From positions 1,798,001 through 1,862,000 of the forward strand of contig NZ_JABTEX010000002.1 in NCBI RefSeq assembly GCF_015711645.1: a DNA stretch of 64,000 bases, given 5' to 3'. Shown here piece after piece: positions 41,029-48,560 of the stretch (the first letter of the stretch is position 1; every line of letters starts with the position of its first letter). Source of the stretch: Planomonospora sp. ID82291 (GTDB lineage: Bacteria; Actinomycetota; Actinomycetes; Streptosporangiales; Streptosporangiaceae). Under the pieces are notes generated by a model. The model searched no databases and was not told the origin of the DNA. It saw only the letters and a list, made by a program, of their open reading frames with translations. The position numbers and the translations under genes were made by a program.

Positions 41029-42141
41029 CTACGGCGTGCCGGGGAGCCGCACGGTGGCGAGGAGGCCCCCGCCGGGGCGGGGGACGAGGTCGAGGGTCCC
41101 GTCGTGGGCGCGGACGATGCTGTGCACGATGGCCAGGCCGAGCCCGACGCCGGAGTGCTCGTCGGTGCGCACGCGTTCCGTTCCGCGCCGGAAGGGTTCG
41201 GTGAGGGTCGGCACCAGTTCCGGCGGGAGCCGGCGGCCCGTGTTCTCGACCCGCAGCACGCTCGCGCCGTCGTGCGCCTCGGTGTGGACGGTCACGGTGC
41301 CGCCGGCGGGGAGGTTGTGGACGATGGCGTTCTGGACGAGGTTCGTCACGATCCGCAGCAGGAGTTCGGGGGAACCGCCGGTCCGGGCCGCCCCGCCGGT
41401 GACCTCCAGGACGATCCGGCGCCGTTCGGCGAGGGGGAGCAGCGTTTCGGCGGCCTCTTCGGCGATGAGGGAGAGGTCGACGCTCTCGCGGGGGAAGCCG
41501 CCGCGGTCGCCCCGGCTGAGCAGCAGGAGGGCCTCGGTGAGGTCGATCGCGCGCCGGTTGACGGTGCGCAGGCGTTCGATGAGTTCGTCCCGGTCCTGGG
41601 CGGGGTCCTGGCGGGCGACGTCGAGGAGCGTCCGCGAGATCGCCAGCGGGGTGCGCAGTTCGTGGGCGGCGTTCGCGGCGAACCTCTGCTGCTCGGCGAC
41701 GTGGGATTCGAGCCGTTCGAGCATCGAGTCGAACGCGTCGGAGAGTTCCCGGAACTCGTCCCGGCGGCCCTTCATGCGGATCCGGTGGGACAGGGAGCCG
41801 TTCTCGGTCATCCGGGCCGCATCCGTGATCCGGGTGAGCGGTGCGAGCATCCGCCCGGCGAGGACCCACCCGCCCAGCAGGCCGAACACCAGCAGAAAGA
41901 CCAGGGCCTGGGCCGCGCGGGGCAGGAAGGCGCGCTGGAGGTCGGTGCGGTTGGGCATGAACCGCGGGGGCGGCGCCCCGGGCAGGGCGGCCCCCGGCCC
42001 GGCCGTGAGCGCACCGTCGGGCACGTAGCGCAGCAGGAACACCCACACCACGGCGAGCAGGAGGGCGCCGGCGAGCAGGAGGAACCCGGCGTAGCTGACG
42101 GTGAGTCTCAGCCGGGCGCTGGGACCCGGGCGCCTATCCAC
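41029..42141 (-). CDS. EnvZ-type sensor histidine kinase
   Basis: Membrane kinase of 370 residues. Two transmembrane helices (about 13-35 and 78-98) flank a short outer loop of about 42 residues. A HAMP domain (LAPLTRITDAARM), the HisKA box FAANAAHELRTPLAIS (His near 169), N-box RIVTNLVQNAIVHN and GVGLGLAIVHSIVRAHDG follow. GTG 42141 is chosen because it overlaps the regulator stop by eight bases and starts just before the first helix; a start at 42354 would lie deep inside the regulator gene. It belongs to the vanZ-regulator-kinase operon. Confidence 0.93.
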   Translation of the reverse strand: MDRRPGPSARLRLTVSYAGFLLLAGALLLAVVWVFLLRYVPDGALTAGPGAALPGAPPPRFMPNRTDLQRAFLPRAAQALVFLLVFGLLGGWVLAGRMLAPLTRITDAARMTENGSLSHRIRMKGRRDEFRELSDAFDSMLERLESHVAEQQRFAANAAHELRTPLAISRTLLDVARQDPAQDRDELIERLRTVNRRAIDLTEALLLLSRGDRGGFPRESVDLSLIAEEAAETLLPLAERRRIVLEVTGGAARTGGSPELLLRIVTNLVQNAIVHNLPAGGTVTVHTEAHDGASVLRVENTGRRLPPELVPTLTEPFRRGTERVRTDEHSGVGLGLAIVHSIVRAHDGTLDLVPRPGGGLLATVRLPGTP

Positions 42142-42853
42142 GGGCGCCGCCGGAGCGGGCGGTGCCGGCCCTGGTCCCGGTCCCGGTGCCGGGACCGGTG
42201 TCGATGCGGTAGCCGACGCCGGGCACCGTGGCGATGAGCCACGGTTCGCCGAGTCGTTTGCGCAGCGCGGAGACGGTGATGCGGACGGCGTTGGTGAAGG
42301 GGTCGGCGCCGGCGTCCCAGGCCCGCTCGAGTAGTTCCTCGGCGCTGACGACACCGCCCTCGGCGGCGACGAGGACGTCGAGCACGGCGAACTGCTTGCG
42401 GGTGAGCGCGACGTAGCGCCCGTCCCGGAAGACCTCCCGGCGGAAGGGGTCCAGCCGCAGGCCCGCGATCTCGCTGACCGGAGGGCGGGCGTGCGCGCGT
42501 CTGCGGTCGAGTGCCCTCAGCCGCAGGACGAGCTCTCGGAGGTCGAACGGTTTGGTGAGGTAGTCGTCGGCGCCGAGCCCGAACCCGGAGGCCTTGTCGT
42601 CGATCCGGTCGGCGGCGGTGAGCATGAGGATCGGGATGCCGCTGCCGGAGGCGACGATCCACCGGGCGATCTCGTCGCCGGAGGGACCGGGGACGTCGCG
42701 GTCGAGGACCGCGAGGTCGTAGGAGTTGACGCTGAGCAGTTCCAGGGCGGTGTCGCCGTCGCCGGCGATGTCGGCGGCGATCGCCTCCAGCCGCAGACCG
42801 TCACGGACGGCTTCGGCCAGGTAGGGCTCGTCCTCCACGATCAGTACGCGCAT
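42134..42853 (-). CDS. OmpR/PhoB-family response regulator
   Basis: Partner of the downstream kinase, 239 residues. Receiver about 1-115 with MRVLIVEDEPYLAEAV, the acceptor Asp in AVLDRDVPG (second Asp near 50), Thr in LMLTAAD and Lys in YLTKPFDLREL. The winged helix follows (about 130-225: VALTRKQFAVLDVLVAAEGG, NAVRITVSALRKRLG, TVPGVGYRID). Unusually the receiver has DRDVPG where most have DLxLPG. The Gly/Thr-rich tail (GTGTGTRAGT) is low complexity. Gene order is vanZ, regulator, kinase. Confidence 0.94.
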   Translation of the reverse strand: MRVLIVEDEPYLAEAVRDGLRLEAIAADIAGDGDTALELLSVNSYDLAVLDRDVPGPSGDEIARWIVASGSGIPILMLTAADRIDDKASGFGLGADDYLTKPFDLRELVLRLRALDRRRAHARPPVSEIAGLRLDPFRREVFRDGRYVALTRKQFAVLDVLVAAEGGVVSAEELLERAWDAGADPFTNAVRITVSALRKRLGEPWLIATVPGVGYRIDTGPGTGTGTRAGTARSGGARG

Positions 42854-42881
42854 CTGCTGAAGCCTAGGCGGCGCGGTGTAT

Positions 42882-42896
42882 CGCCGAGGTATGCGA
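42882..42896 (-). promoter_or_regulatory. Motif shared with the vanZ promoter, upstream of the regulator gene
   Basis: CGCCGAGGTATGCGA, 29 bases before the regulator ATG, matches CGGCGACGTATGCGA at 43766-43780 upstream of vanZ at 13 of 15 positions. The pair may be binding sites for the regulator itself; each is followed or preceded by GCGATACAC-like sequence. Confidence 0.35.
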
Positions 42897-42922
42897 AACC
42901 GCGTGCCCACCGGACCCGCGAC

Positions 42923-43738
42923 TCAGTCCGCCGGTGCGGACGCCGGATCCGCGGTTCGGCCCGCCGGTGCCGGTGCGGACGCCGGATCCGCGGTTCGGTC
43001 GGCGGGCGTGGGCGTGGGCGTGGGCGCGGGCGCGGGCGCCGGCGTGGGCGCGGGGCGAGGCCGGTCCGACGGCGCCTCCGCCGGGGTACGCCACCAGCGG
43101 CGGGACGCCAGCGCGGCCAGCGCCGCGCCGACGGCGTTGACCAGCACGTCGTCCACGGAGGACACCCGGTCCAGCCGCAGGACGTACTGCGCCGTCTCGA
43201 CCAGGGCCGAGCAGCCTGCCCCGAGCGCCAGGATCCGCGGCAGGGACGCCAGCGCCGCGGACCGCAGCGGAGCGAAGAACCCCAGCGCCGCGAAGATCAG
43301 CAGGTTGCCGCCGATGCCGAGCGGCCCCATCGTGAGCAGGTCACGCAGCGGGAGCAGGCTCAGCCGGCCGGGGACGACGCCGGCCCCCGGGCCGGGCATC
43401 AGGGTGATCCATACGAACGGGGCCGTCCCGTAGACCATGCCCACCTCGGCCAGCGAGGTCCGCCACGCCGATGCGCCGCCGTCGGCGGCACGCCGCCGGC
43501 GCGCCAGAGCCCACGCCACCAGAGCGGCCGCCGGCAGCCCGGCCAGCATCATGAACAGCACGCCGTTCTCCGTGTCGCCGCAGCCGTGCCACCGGCCGGC
43601 CATGCAGCTCGGAGCGGCCATCAGGAGCGGCCGCCGCGCGGCGAACACCGCGCCCGCCAGGCCGAGGGCCACGAGGCCGGCGAGCACGATCCCGCGCGTG
43701 CGGCGGGACGGCGCCGATGGGGATGCACTCTGATCCAT
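42923..43738 (-). CDS. VanZ-like membrane protein
   Basis: Integral membrane protein of 271 residues. Five transmembrane helices (about 20-35, 58-78, 93-115, 133-155, and 160-180) include the VanZ signature NLLIFAALGFFAPL, SLPRILALGAGCSALVETAQYVL and SSVDDVLVNAVGAALA. VanZ proteins are linked to teicoplanin resistance in vanA clusters, but most chromosomal copies have no tested role. The C-terminal 60 residues are a Pro/Ala/Thr repeat (PAPTPAPAPAPTPTPT, then ADRTADPASAPAPAG). ATG 43738 follows GGGGGG. It precedes a two-component pair by 69 bases, so it may be its target or sensor partner. Confidence 0.85.
   Translation of the reverse strand: MDQSASPSAPSRRTRGIVLAGLVALGLAGAVFAARRPLLMAAPSCMAGRWHGCGDTENGVLFMMLAGLPAAALVAWALARRRRAADGGASAWRTSLAEVGMVYGTAPFVWITLMPGPGAGVVPGRLSLLPLRDLLTMGPLGIGGNLLIFAALGFFAPLRSAALASLPRILALGAGCSALVETAQYVLRLDRVSSVDDVLVNAVGAALAALASRRWWRTPAEAPSDRPRPAPTPAPAPAPTPTPTPADRTADPASAPAPAGRTADPASAPAD
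42930..42997 (-). repeat. Direct 29-bp repeats at the vanZ 3' end
   Basis: A 29-base sequence starting CCGGTGCGGACGCCGGATCC occurs at 42930-42958 and 42969-42997 (39-base period), encoding ADPASAPA in the tail. Confidence 0.8.
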
Positions 43739-44208
43739 CCCCCCATTGAAGACGGAGGGCCGTTGCGGCGACGTATGCGATTTCGGATACGTCCGCGATA
43801 CACGGGGTCCCCGGTCCGGCTCCGGCGGGATCCGGGCGTGCCGCCGCCCCGCGTCCCGGGTCCGCCGGTCCCGGGTCGGCGAGGCCCGTTCCCGCGGGCT
43901 CTTCCCTGGGCGATCAAGATCATTACCTGTGTGACGGGAGTTACGGAAGTGACAACGTTCAGGCAGCGGATCTCCAAATGTGACGAGGGTCATATCGCGG
44001 TGGTGGACGCGCCGTTATCCAGCGGTTATGAAAAGAGGGAAGAAGCTCCCCGATCTTCGAACGGGGCAGCGTCTTTGCCGAAGTTTGGGGATCGGGGTAC
44101 CTTCTGGCGTCGCGACGAGCAAGCCATGCCGTCGCAGTGCATCGGCCTCTCAGGCTGTGTCCGGAAAAACAATCCAAGCGGTCACGCGAAGCACCGACAC
44201 CGTTGTGA
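43739..44208. other. Long regulatory interval between vanZ and the c-di-AMP riboswitch
   Basis: No gene is evident in these 470 bases. ACGTAT-N10-ATACGT (43771-43792) is a perfect inverted repeat in the vanZ promoter, overlapping the motif shared with the regulator gene. From 43910 to 44200 the DNA is AT-richer than average and holds the promoter and 5' leader of the riboswitch; CCCCG (44048-44052) can pair with CGGGG at 44062-44066, and CCCCGAT with ATCGGGG at 44091-44097, two mutually exclusive hairpins. The exact transcription start is not clear. Confidence 0.5.
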
Positions 44209-44342
44209 CCTGCCGAATCCATGCAGCCATGAGGCATGGAACCGGGGACCCAAAGGCATGATCCCATTGCCAGGGGTGAATCGGCACGCCGTTGTGCCGT
44301 AGGGCGCCTTCCCTGCCCGAATCCGTCAGCTAACCCGGTAGG
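44209..44342 (+). promoter_or_regulatory. c-di-AMP riboswitch (ydaO/yuaA motif)
   Basis: The aptamer core is recognisable from the family consensus: AACCGGGGACCCA (44238 on), GGGGTGAATCGG (44273 on), CCCGAATCCGTCAGCTAACC (44316 on). P1 forms between CCTGCC (44209-44214) and GGTAGG (44337-44342) with one G-U pair. ydaO riboswitches bind c-di-AMP and usually switch genes off; in actinomycetes they precede cell-wall hydrolases such as RpfA and NlpC/P60, exactly as here. The downstream gene starts about 28 bases after P1. How the expression platform works is not obvious. Confidence 0.93.
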
Positions 44343-44369
44343 CATCAGTGGAAGCCCCAAGGAGAAATC

Positions 44370-44975
44370 CTGTCTACCACCCTGCAGAACTCCTGTTCGT
44401 CGCGTTTTTTTCGCCTTTCCGTAGGCGGTTTCGCGCTCACTCTGACCGCGTCGGCCGGCGTGGTCGGAATGGACTCCGCCCCGGCGCGGGCGGCGACGAA
44501 CGGCGCGACCGCGGTACGGGCCGGATCCGTCACGCTCGCCCAGGCGGGCGCTGCCCCGGCCACCAGGACGACGGCCAAGGCGGCCACCGCGCTGAGCAAG
44601 GCCGCGCGGCAGCGGGCGAGGGCGGCGAAGGCCGTCTCGGCGGCCAGGCGGAAGGTCGGCGCCCCCTACCGCTGGGGCGGGACCGGTCCCGGCGCGTTCG
44701 ACTGCTCCGGCCTCGCGCAGTACTCGTGGCGCAAGGCGGGGGTGCGGCTCCCGCGGATCTCGCACAGTCAGTACCGCGCGGTCCGCAAGAAGGTCTCGTG
44801 GCGCGGACTGCGCCCCGGTGACCTGCTCTTCTTCTACGGCAAAGGCCACGTCGGCATCTACGTCGGCAAGGGGAGGATGGTGCACGCGCCGAGCAGCGGC
44901 AGGACGGTCCGGGTCGTGAAGCTGAAGGGCTACTACCGGTCCGCCTTCGCCGGAGCGGTCCGCCCCGGCGGCTGA
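44370..44975 (+). CDS. Secreted NlpC/P60 endopeptidase, probable CTG start
   Basis: Cell-wall hydrolase of 201 residues under a c-di-AMP riboswitch. The NlpC/P60 domain (about 98-201) has the catalytic Cys in GAFDCSGLAQ and His in GKGHVGIYVGKG. In-frame codons upstream of the first GTG (44460) encode a clear signal peptide: STTLQNSCSSRFFRLSV, then hydrophobic GGFALTLTASAGVVG and APARA. The only plausible start is CTG at 44370, five bases after AAGGAG (44359-44364). Starting at GTG 44460 would delete the signal peptide. CTG starts are rare, so this needs checking. No accessory coiled coil is present. Confidence 0.85.
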   Translation: MSTTLQNSCSSRFFRLSVGGFALTLTASAGVVGMDSAPARAATNGATAVRAGSVTLAQAGAAPATRTTAKAATALSKAARQRARAAKAVSAARRKVGAPYRWGGTGPGAFDCSGLAQYSWRKAGVRLPRISHSQYRAVRKKVSWRGLRPGDLLFFYGKGHVGIYVGKGRMVHAPSSGRTVRVVKLKGYYRSAFAGAVRPGG

Positions 44976-45092
44976 CCGGTCCGCCTCGGCGGCTGGCCGG
45001 TCGGCCTCGGCGGCTGGCCGGTCGGCCTCGGCGGCTGGCCGGTCGGCCTCGGCGGCTGGCCGGTCGGCCTCGGCGGCTGGCCGGTCGGCCTC
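44967..45092 (+). repeat. Six tandem 21-bp repeats at the NlpC/P60 3' end
   Basis: Unit CGGCGGCTGGCCGGTCGGCCT in six copies; the first, with two changes, contains the TGA stop of the NlpC/P60 gene. The later copies are identical. This looks like recent expansion by slippage. There are no spacers, so it is not a CRISPR. Confidence 0.9.
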
Positions 45093-45254
45093 GGCGGTGG
45101 GCGGGCCGCCGGAGGCGCCGGCGCACGCGGCTCCGCTCGTCCCCGGCGACACGCGGCCCTGCCCGTCCCGGAAGGGCGTCCCGGGACGGGCGGGGCCGCT
45201 TCCCCGTCCGGTGGATGCGGATCCGCCGGCGCGGGTCACGTAGCATCGACGGAT

Positions 45255-46034
45255 ATGTCCGTCCCCCAGGGGCGCCGCGCCGTACTCGCCGGGATGCTGG
45301 CGCTGGCCGGCGGCGGTCTGGCCGCGTCCGCGCCGCTTGCGGCCGTTCCGTGGCCCGGGGCCGTCGTGGTCAGGCGCGAGGGGGCCGTCGTCGTCGGGGA
45401 CCGCGCCGTGGCCGGGCTGCTGGCGGATCTCGCCGTCCGGGCCGCCCGCGCCCGCCGCCGGATCGCGGCGATCTGGGGCCCCGTCCGCCCGGTGGTCCTG
45501 TTCCCGGAGACCGACGCGCGGGCCGCGGCGCTCGCGGGCGCCTCCGGGGTCGCGGCCACGCGCGGGCTGGCGGCGCTGGCCACCGCGGACCGGGTGGTCG
45601 TCCTGCCGGGCGGCTACGCGCGGCTCAGCGAGGTCGGCCGGGACGTGGTCCTCACCCACGAACTCGTCCACGTGGCCACCGGCGCGACCCGGGGCGGCCG
45701 GGTGCCGATGTGGCTGTCGGAGGGGTTCGCCGACTACGTCGGCTACGCGGGGACGGGCCTGGAGGTCCGCCGGATCGCCGCGGAGCTGGCGCGGGAGGTG
45801 CGGGCGGGCGCGCTGCCGGAAGGGCTGCCGGGCCCGGCCGACTTCGCCCCCGGCGGGGCCCGGCTCCCGCAGGCCTACGAGGAGGCCTGGCTCGCCTGCC
45901 GCTACGTCGCCGGGCGTTTCGGCGAGCGGGCCCTCGTGAGGCTCTACGGTAGCGATGTCGAGACCACGCTCGGCCTGACCGCGGCGGAGTTCACCGCGGG
46001 CTGGCGCGACCACCTCCGGAGGGAACTCGCATGA
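45255..46034 (+). CDS. Secreted gluzincin-type zinc metallopeptidase
   Basis: Protein of 259 residues. The N-terminus GRRAVLAGMLALAGGGLAAS has twin arginines and a hydrophobic core, so Tat or Sec export is likely. The zinc site is HELVH (in VLTHELVHVATG, about 137-141) with the third ligand Glu in MWLSEGFADYVGY, the peptidase MA pattern. Its stop overlaps the ATG of the M48 peptidase gene, so the two proteases are coupled. Substrate unknown. Confidence 0.85.
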   Translation: MSVPQGRRAVLAGMLALAGGGLAASAPLAAVPWPGAVVVRREGAVVVGDRAVAGLLADLAVRAARARRRIAAIWGPVRPVVLFPETDARAAALAGASGVAATRGLAALATADRVVVLPGGYARLSEVGRDVVLTHELVHVATGATRGGRVPMWLSEGFADYVGYAGTGLEVRRIAAELAREVRAGALPEGLPGPADFAPGGARLPQAYEEAWLACRYVAGRFGERALVRLYGSDVETTLGLTAAEFTAGWRDHLRRELA

Positions 46035-47323
46035 CGTCGAGCACGGCGCGGGCGCCCGGCGCCCGTTCCGGAAGCCCGCGGGCGGCGGGATGGGCGCTGG
46101 CCGCCCTCGGCGCGCTCACCCTGGCGGTCGTGGCGCTCAGCACGCCGTGGCGGGTGCTGCCGGCGGAGGCTCCGCGGGTGGAGCCGGACCCGGCCCGTGA
46201 CTTCACCGCCGGGCAGATCGCCCGGTCCCAGGCGTTCGACGCCGCGGTCGGCCCGCCCGCCCACCTGTCGCTGGGCCTGACCCTGGTGGCGGCCGGGCTG
46301 CTGGTGGCCACCCCGCTGGGCGCGCGGCTGCTGGAGCGGCTGCCGGGGGGACGGTGGTGGCTGCGGGTGCTGCTCGGGGTGCTGGCCGTCTCGGCGGTCG
46401 TGGAGCTCGCGCGCTGGCCGCTCGGGATGTGGCAGGAGGTCCACCTGCGGGACTTCGGCCTGTCCACCCAGGACTGGCCGTCGTGGACCGCCGACCGGCT
46501 CAAGGGCATCGGCGTCAGGACCGCGCTGACGTCGGCGATGGCGCTCGCCGTCGTCGGGCTGGCCCGGCGCTTCGCCCGCTGGTGGATCCCCGCGGCACTG
46601 GGCGCCTTCACCCTGACCGTGGCCGTCTCCTTCGCCTATCCGGTGCTGGTGGAGCCGGTCTTCAACGACTTCGCGCCGATGTCCGCCGGGCCGCTCCGCG
46701 ACGACCTGCTCGCCCTGGCCGAGCGCGACGGCGTGCCGGTCGAGGACGTGCTCGTCGCCGACGCCTCCCGCCGGACCACCGCCCTCAACGCCTACGTCTC
46801 CGGGTTCGGCGTGACCCGCAGGATCGTGGTCTACGACACGCTGCTGCGCGCCCCGGCCGACGAGGTCGAGCTGGTCGTGGCGCACGAGCTGGGCCACGCC
46901 GCCGCCGACGACGTGCTGTACGGCACGCTGGTCGGTGCCCTGGGCGCGGCCTGCGGGGCGTGCCTGCTGTACCTCGTGGCCGGGTCGGGTCCGGTGCGCC
47001 GGCGCACCGGGATCGCCTCGCTCGCCGACCCGCGGGCCGCCGGCCTGGTCATGGGGCTGCTGAGCCTGGCCACCGTGCTCTCCGGGCCCGTGCAGAACCT
47101 GGTCAGCCGGCACGTCGAGGCTCGGGCCGACGCGCACGCGCTGAACCTGACGCGGGACCCGGCCACGTTCGCGGCCATGCAGAAGCGGCTGGCCGTAGCC
47201 AACATTTCTGATTTATCGCCGGATGTCGTTGAATATGTCATTTATGCTTCTCATCCCGCCATTCCCGAGCGGATCGCCATGGCGCGCTCCTGGGCCGCGC
47301 TGAACGGCCTGCCGGAACCGTGA
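46031..47323 (+). CDS. M48-family membrane zinc metalloprotease (Ste24-like)
   Basis: Membrane protease of 430 residues with about six transmembrane helices. The active site is VVAHELGHAAADD (HELGH near residue 287), and the third ligand lies in HVEARADAHALNL. The N-terminal part (EPDPARDFTAGQIARSQAF) matches the CAAX-protease/Ste24 group. The last 40 codons include an unusually AT-rich stretch (47201-47268) with a TTA codon at 47213-47215, unlike the rest of the gene. The stop overlaps the GTG of pimB, so it forms an operon with the upstream peptidase and the mannosyltransferase. Confidence 0.92.
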   Translation: MTSSTARAPGARSGSPRAAGWALAALGALTLAVVALSTPWRVLPAEAPRVEPDPARDFTAGQIARSQAFDAAVGPPAHLSLGLTLVAAGLLVATPLGARLLERLPGGRWWLRVLLGVLAVSAVVELARWPLGMWQEVHLRDFGLSTQDWPSWTADRLKGIGVRTALTSAMALAVVGLARRFARWWIPAALGAFTLTVAVSFAYPVLVEPVFNDFAPMSAGPLRDDLLALAERDGVPVEDVLVADASRRTTALNAYVSGFGVTRRIVVYDTLLRAPADEVELVVAHELGHAAADDVLYGTLVGALGAACGACLLYLVAGSGPVRRRTGIASLADPRAAGLVMGLLSLATVLSGPVQNLVSRHVEARADAHALNLTRDPATFAAMQKRLAVANISDLSPDVVEYVIYASHPAIPERIAMARSWAALNGLPEP

Positions 47324-48456
47324 AGCGCACGCTGATCGTCACCAACGACTTCCCGCCCCGCCCCGGCGGCATCCAGTCGTTCGTGCACGGGCTCGCCGCC
47401 CGGATGCCCGCGGGCTCGGTGGTCGTCTACGCCCCCCGCTGGGCCGGCTGCGAGGACTTCGACGCAGGCCGGCCGTACCCCGTCGTGCGCCACCCCACCT
47501 CGCTGATGCTCCCCGTCCCCCGGATCGCCCGCCGGGCCGCCGACCTGCTCGCCGCGCACAAGTGCGACACGGTGGTGTTCGGGGCCGCGGCCCCGCTCGG
47601 GCTGCTCGCGCCGGGACTCCGGGCGGCGGGGGCGGAGCGCGTCGTGATGCTGACCCACGGCCACGAGGCGTCCTGGACCCGCGTCCCGGGGGCCCGGCGG
47701 CTGCTGGCCGGGATCGGTGGGCACGCCGACGCGGTGACCTACCTGGGCGGCTACACCCGGCGGCTGCTCGCCGCGGTGATCCCGGAGGAGAAGCTGGTAC
47801 GGCTCGCGCCGGGGGTGGACACCGGGGTGTTCTCCCCGGGCGCGGAGCCGCCCGCGGGAGGCGCCGCGCTCCGGTCGTGGTGCGCCGCCGGTCCGGTGGT
47901 GGTCTGCGTCTCCCGGCTGGTGCCGCGCAAGGGCCAGGACACGCTGCTGCGCGCCTGGCCCCGGGTGCTGCGGGCCGTGCCGGACGCCCGGCTGCTGCTG
48001 GTCGGGGGAGGGCCGTACCGGAGGAGCCTGGAGCGGCTGGCCGGCCGCCTGGGCCTGGGCGACGCGGTCCGGCTGACCGGGTCCGTGCCGGCCGAGGACC
48101 TGCCCGGGTACTTCGCGCTGGGGGACGTGTTCGCGATGCCGTGCCGGACCCGGCTGGGCGGCATCGACGTCGAGGGGCTCGGGATCGTCTACCTGGAGGC
48201 GTCGGCCAGCGGGCTGCCGGTGCTGGCGGGCTCCTCGGGCGGGGCGCCCGAGGCGGTGCTGCACGGGGAGACCGGCCTCGTCGTGGACGGCGGCTCGGCC
48301 GGGGCGGTGGCGGACGCGCTGGTGGAGCTGCTCGGCGATCCGGCCGGCGCCCGGGCGATGGGGGAGCGCGGGCGCGCGTGGGTCGGCCGCGAGTGGGGCT
48401 GGGAGCTGGTGGCGTCCCGGTTCGCCCGGATCCTGGACCCGGAGCGGGACGCCTGA
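47320..48456 (+). CDS. pimB: PimB-type GDP-mannose-dependent phosphatidylinositol mannosyltransferase (GT4)
   Basis: Cytosolic GT-B glycosyltransferase of 378 residues that probably adds the second mannose to phosphatidylinositol monomannoside. Family hallmarks are VTNDFPPRPGGIQSFVHGLA (residues 7-26), FGAAAPLGLLAPGLRAAGA, CVSRLVPRKGQDTLLRAWPR, and the donor-binding DVEGLGIVYLEASASGLPV with the EXE-type Glu pair. The match to M. tuberculosis PimB (Rv2188c) is strong from memory. GTG 47320 overlaps the M48 stop. The fadD15-type gene is convergent, as in mycobacteria. Other GT4 specificity cannot be excluded. Confidence 0.88.
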   Translation: MKRTLIVTNDFPPRPGGIQSFVHGLAARMPAGSVVVYAPRWAGCEDFDAGRPYPVVRHPTSLMLPVPRIARRAADLLAAHKCDTVVFGAAAPLGLLAPGLRAAGAERVVMLTHGHEASWTRVPGARRLLAGIGGHADAVTYLGGYTRRLLAAVIPEEKLVRLAPGVDTGVFSPGAEPPAGGAALRSWCAAGPVVVCVSRLVPRKGQDTLLRAWPRVLRAVPDARLLLVGGGPYRRSLERLAGRLGLGDAVRLTGSVPAEDLPGYFALGDVFAMPCRTRLGGIDVEGLGIVYLEASASGLPVLAGSSGGAPEAVLHGETGLVVDGGSAGAVADALVELLGDPAGARAMGERGRAWVGREWGWELVASRFARILDPERDA

Positions 48457-48560
48457 CGAACGCCGCCGGGCCCGGAGGCCCGGAACCGGGCCGGGCGAAC
48501 CGGGCCGGGGCCGGGGCGCCGGAACCGGGCCCGTTCGGTCCTCCGGCCCCGCCGGGCCGC

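Noticed and set aside
41029-42354. Sensor kinase starting at 42354
   Set aside because: The extra 71 residues are Pro/Ser low complexity from the regulator gene read in another frame; GTG 42141 with an 8-base overlap fits operon structure.
44967-45092. Possible CRISPR array
   Set aside because: Six direct tandem copies of 21 bases with no spacers and no cas genes nearby; it is a minisatellite.
43959-46013. Long minus-strand frame with EADRPAA repeats
   Set aside because: It is antisense to the riboswitch, the NlpC/P60 gene and a metallopeptidase gene. The repeats only mirror the 21-bp DNA minisatellite.
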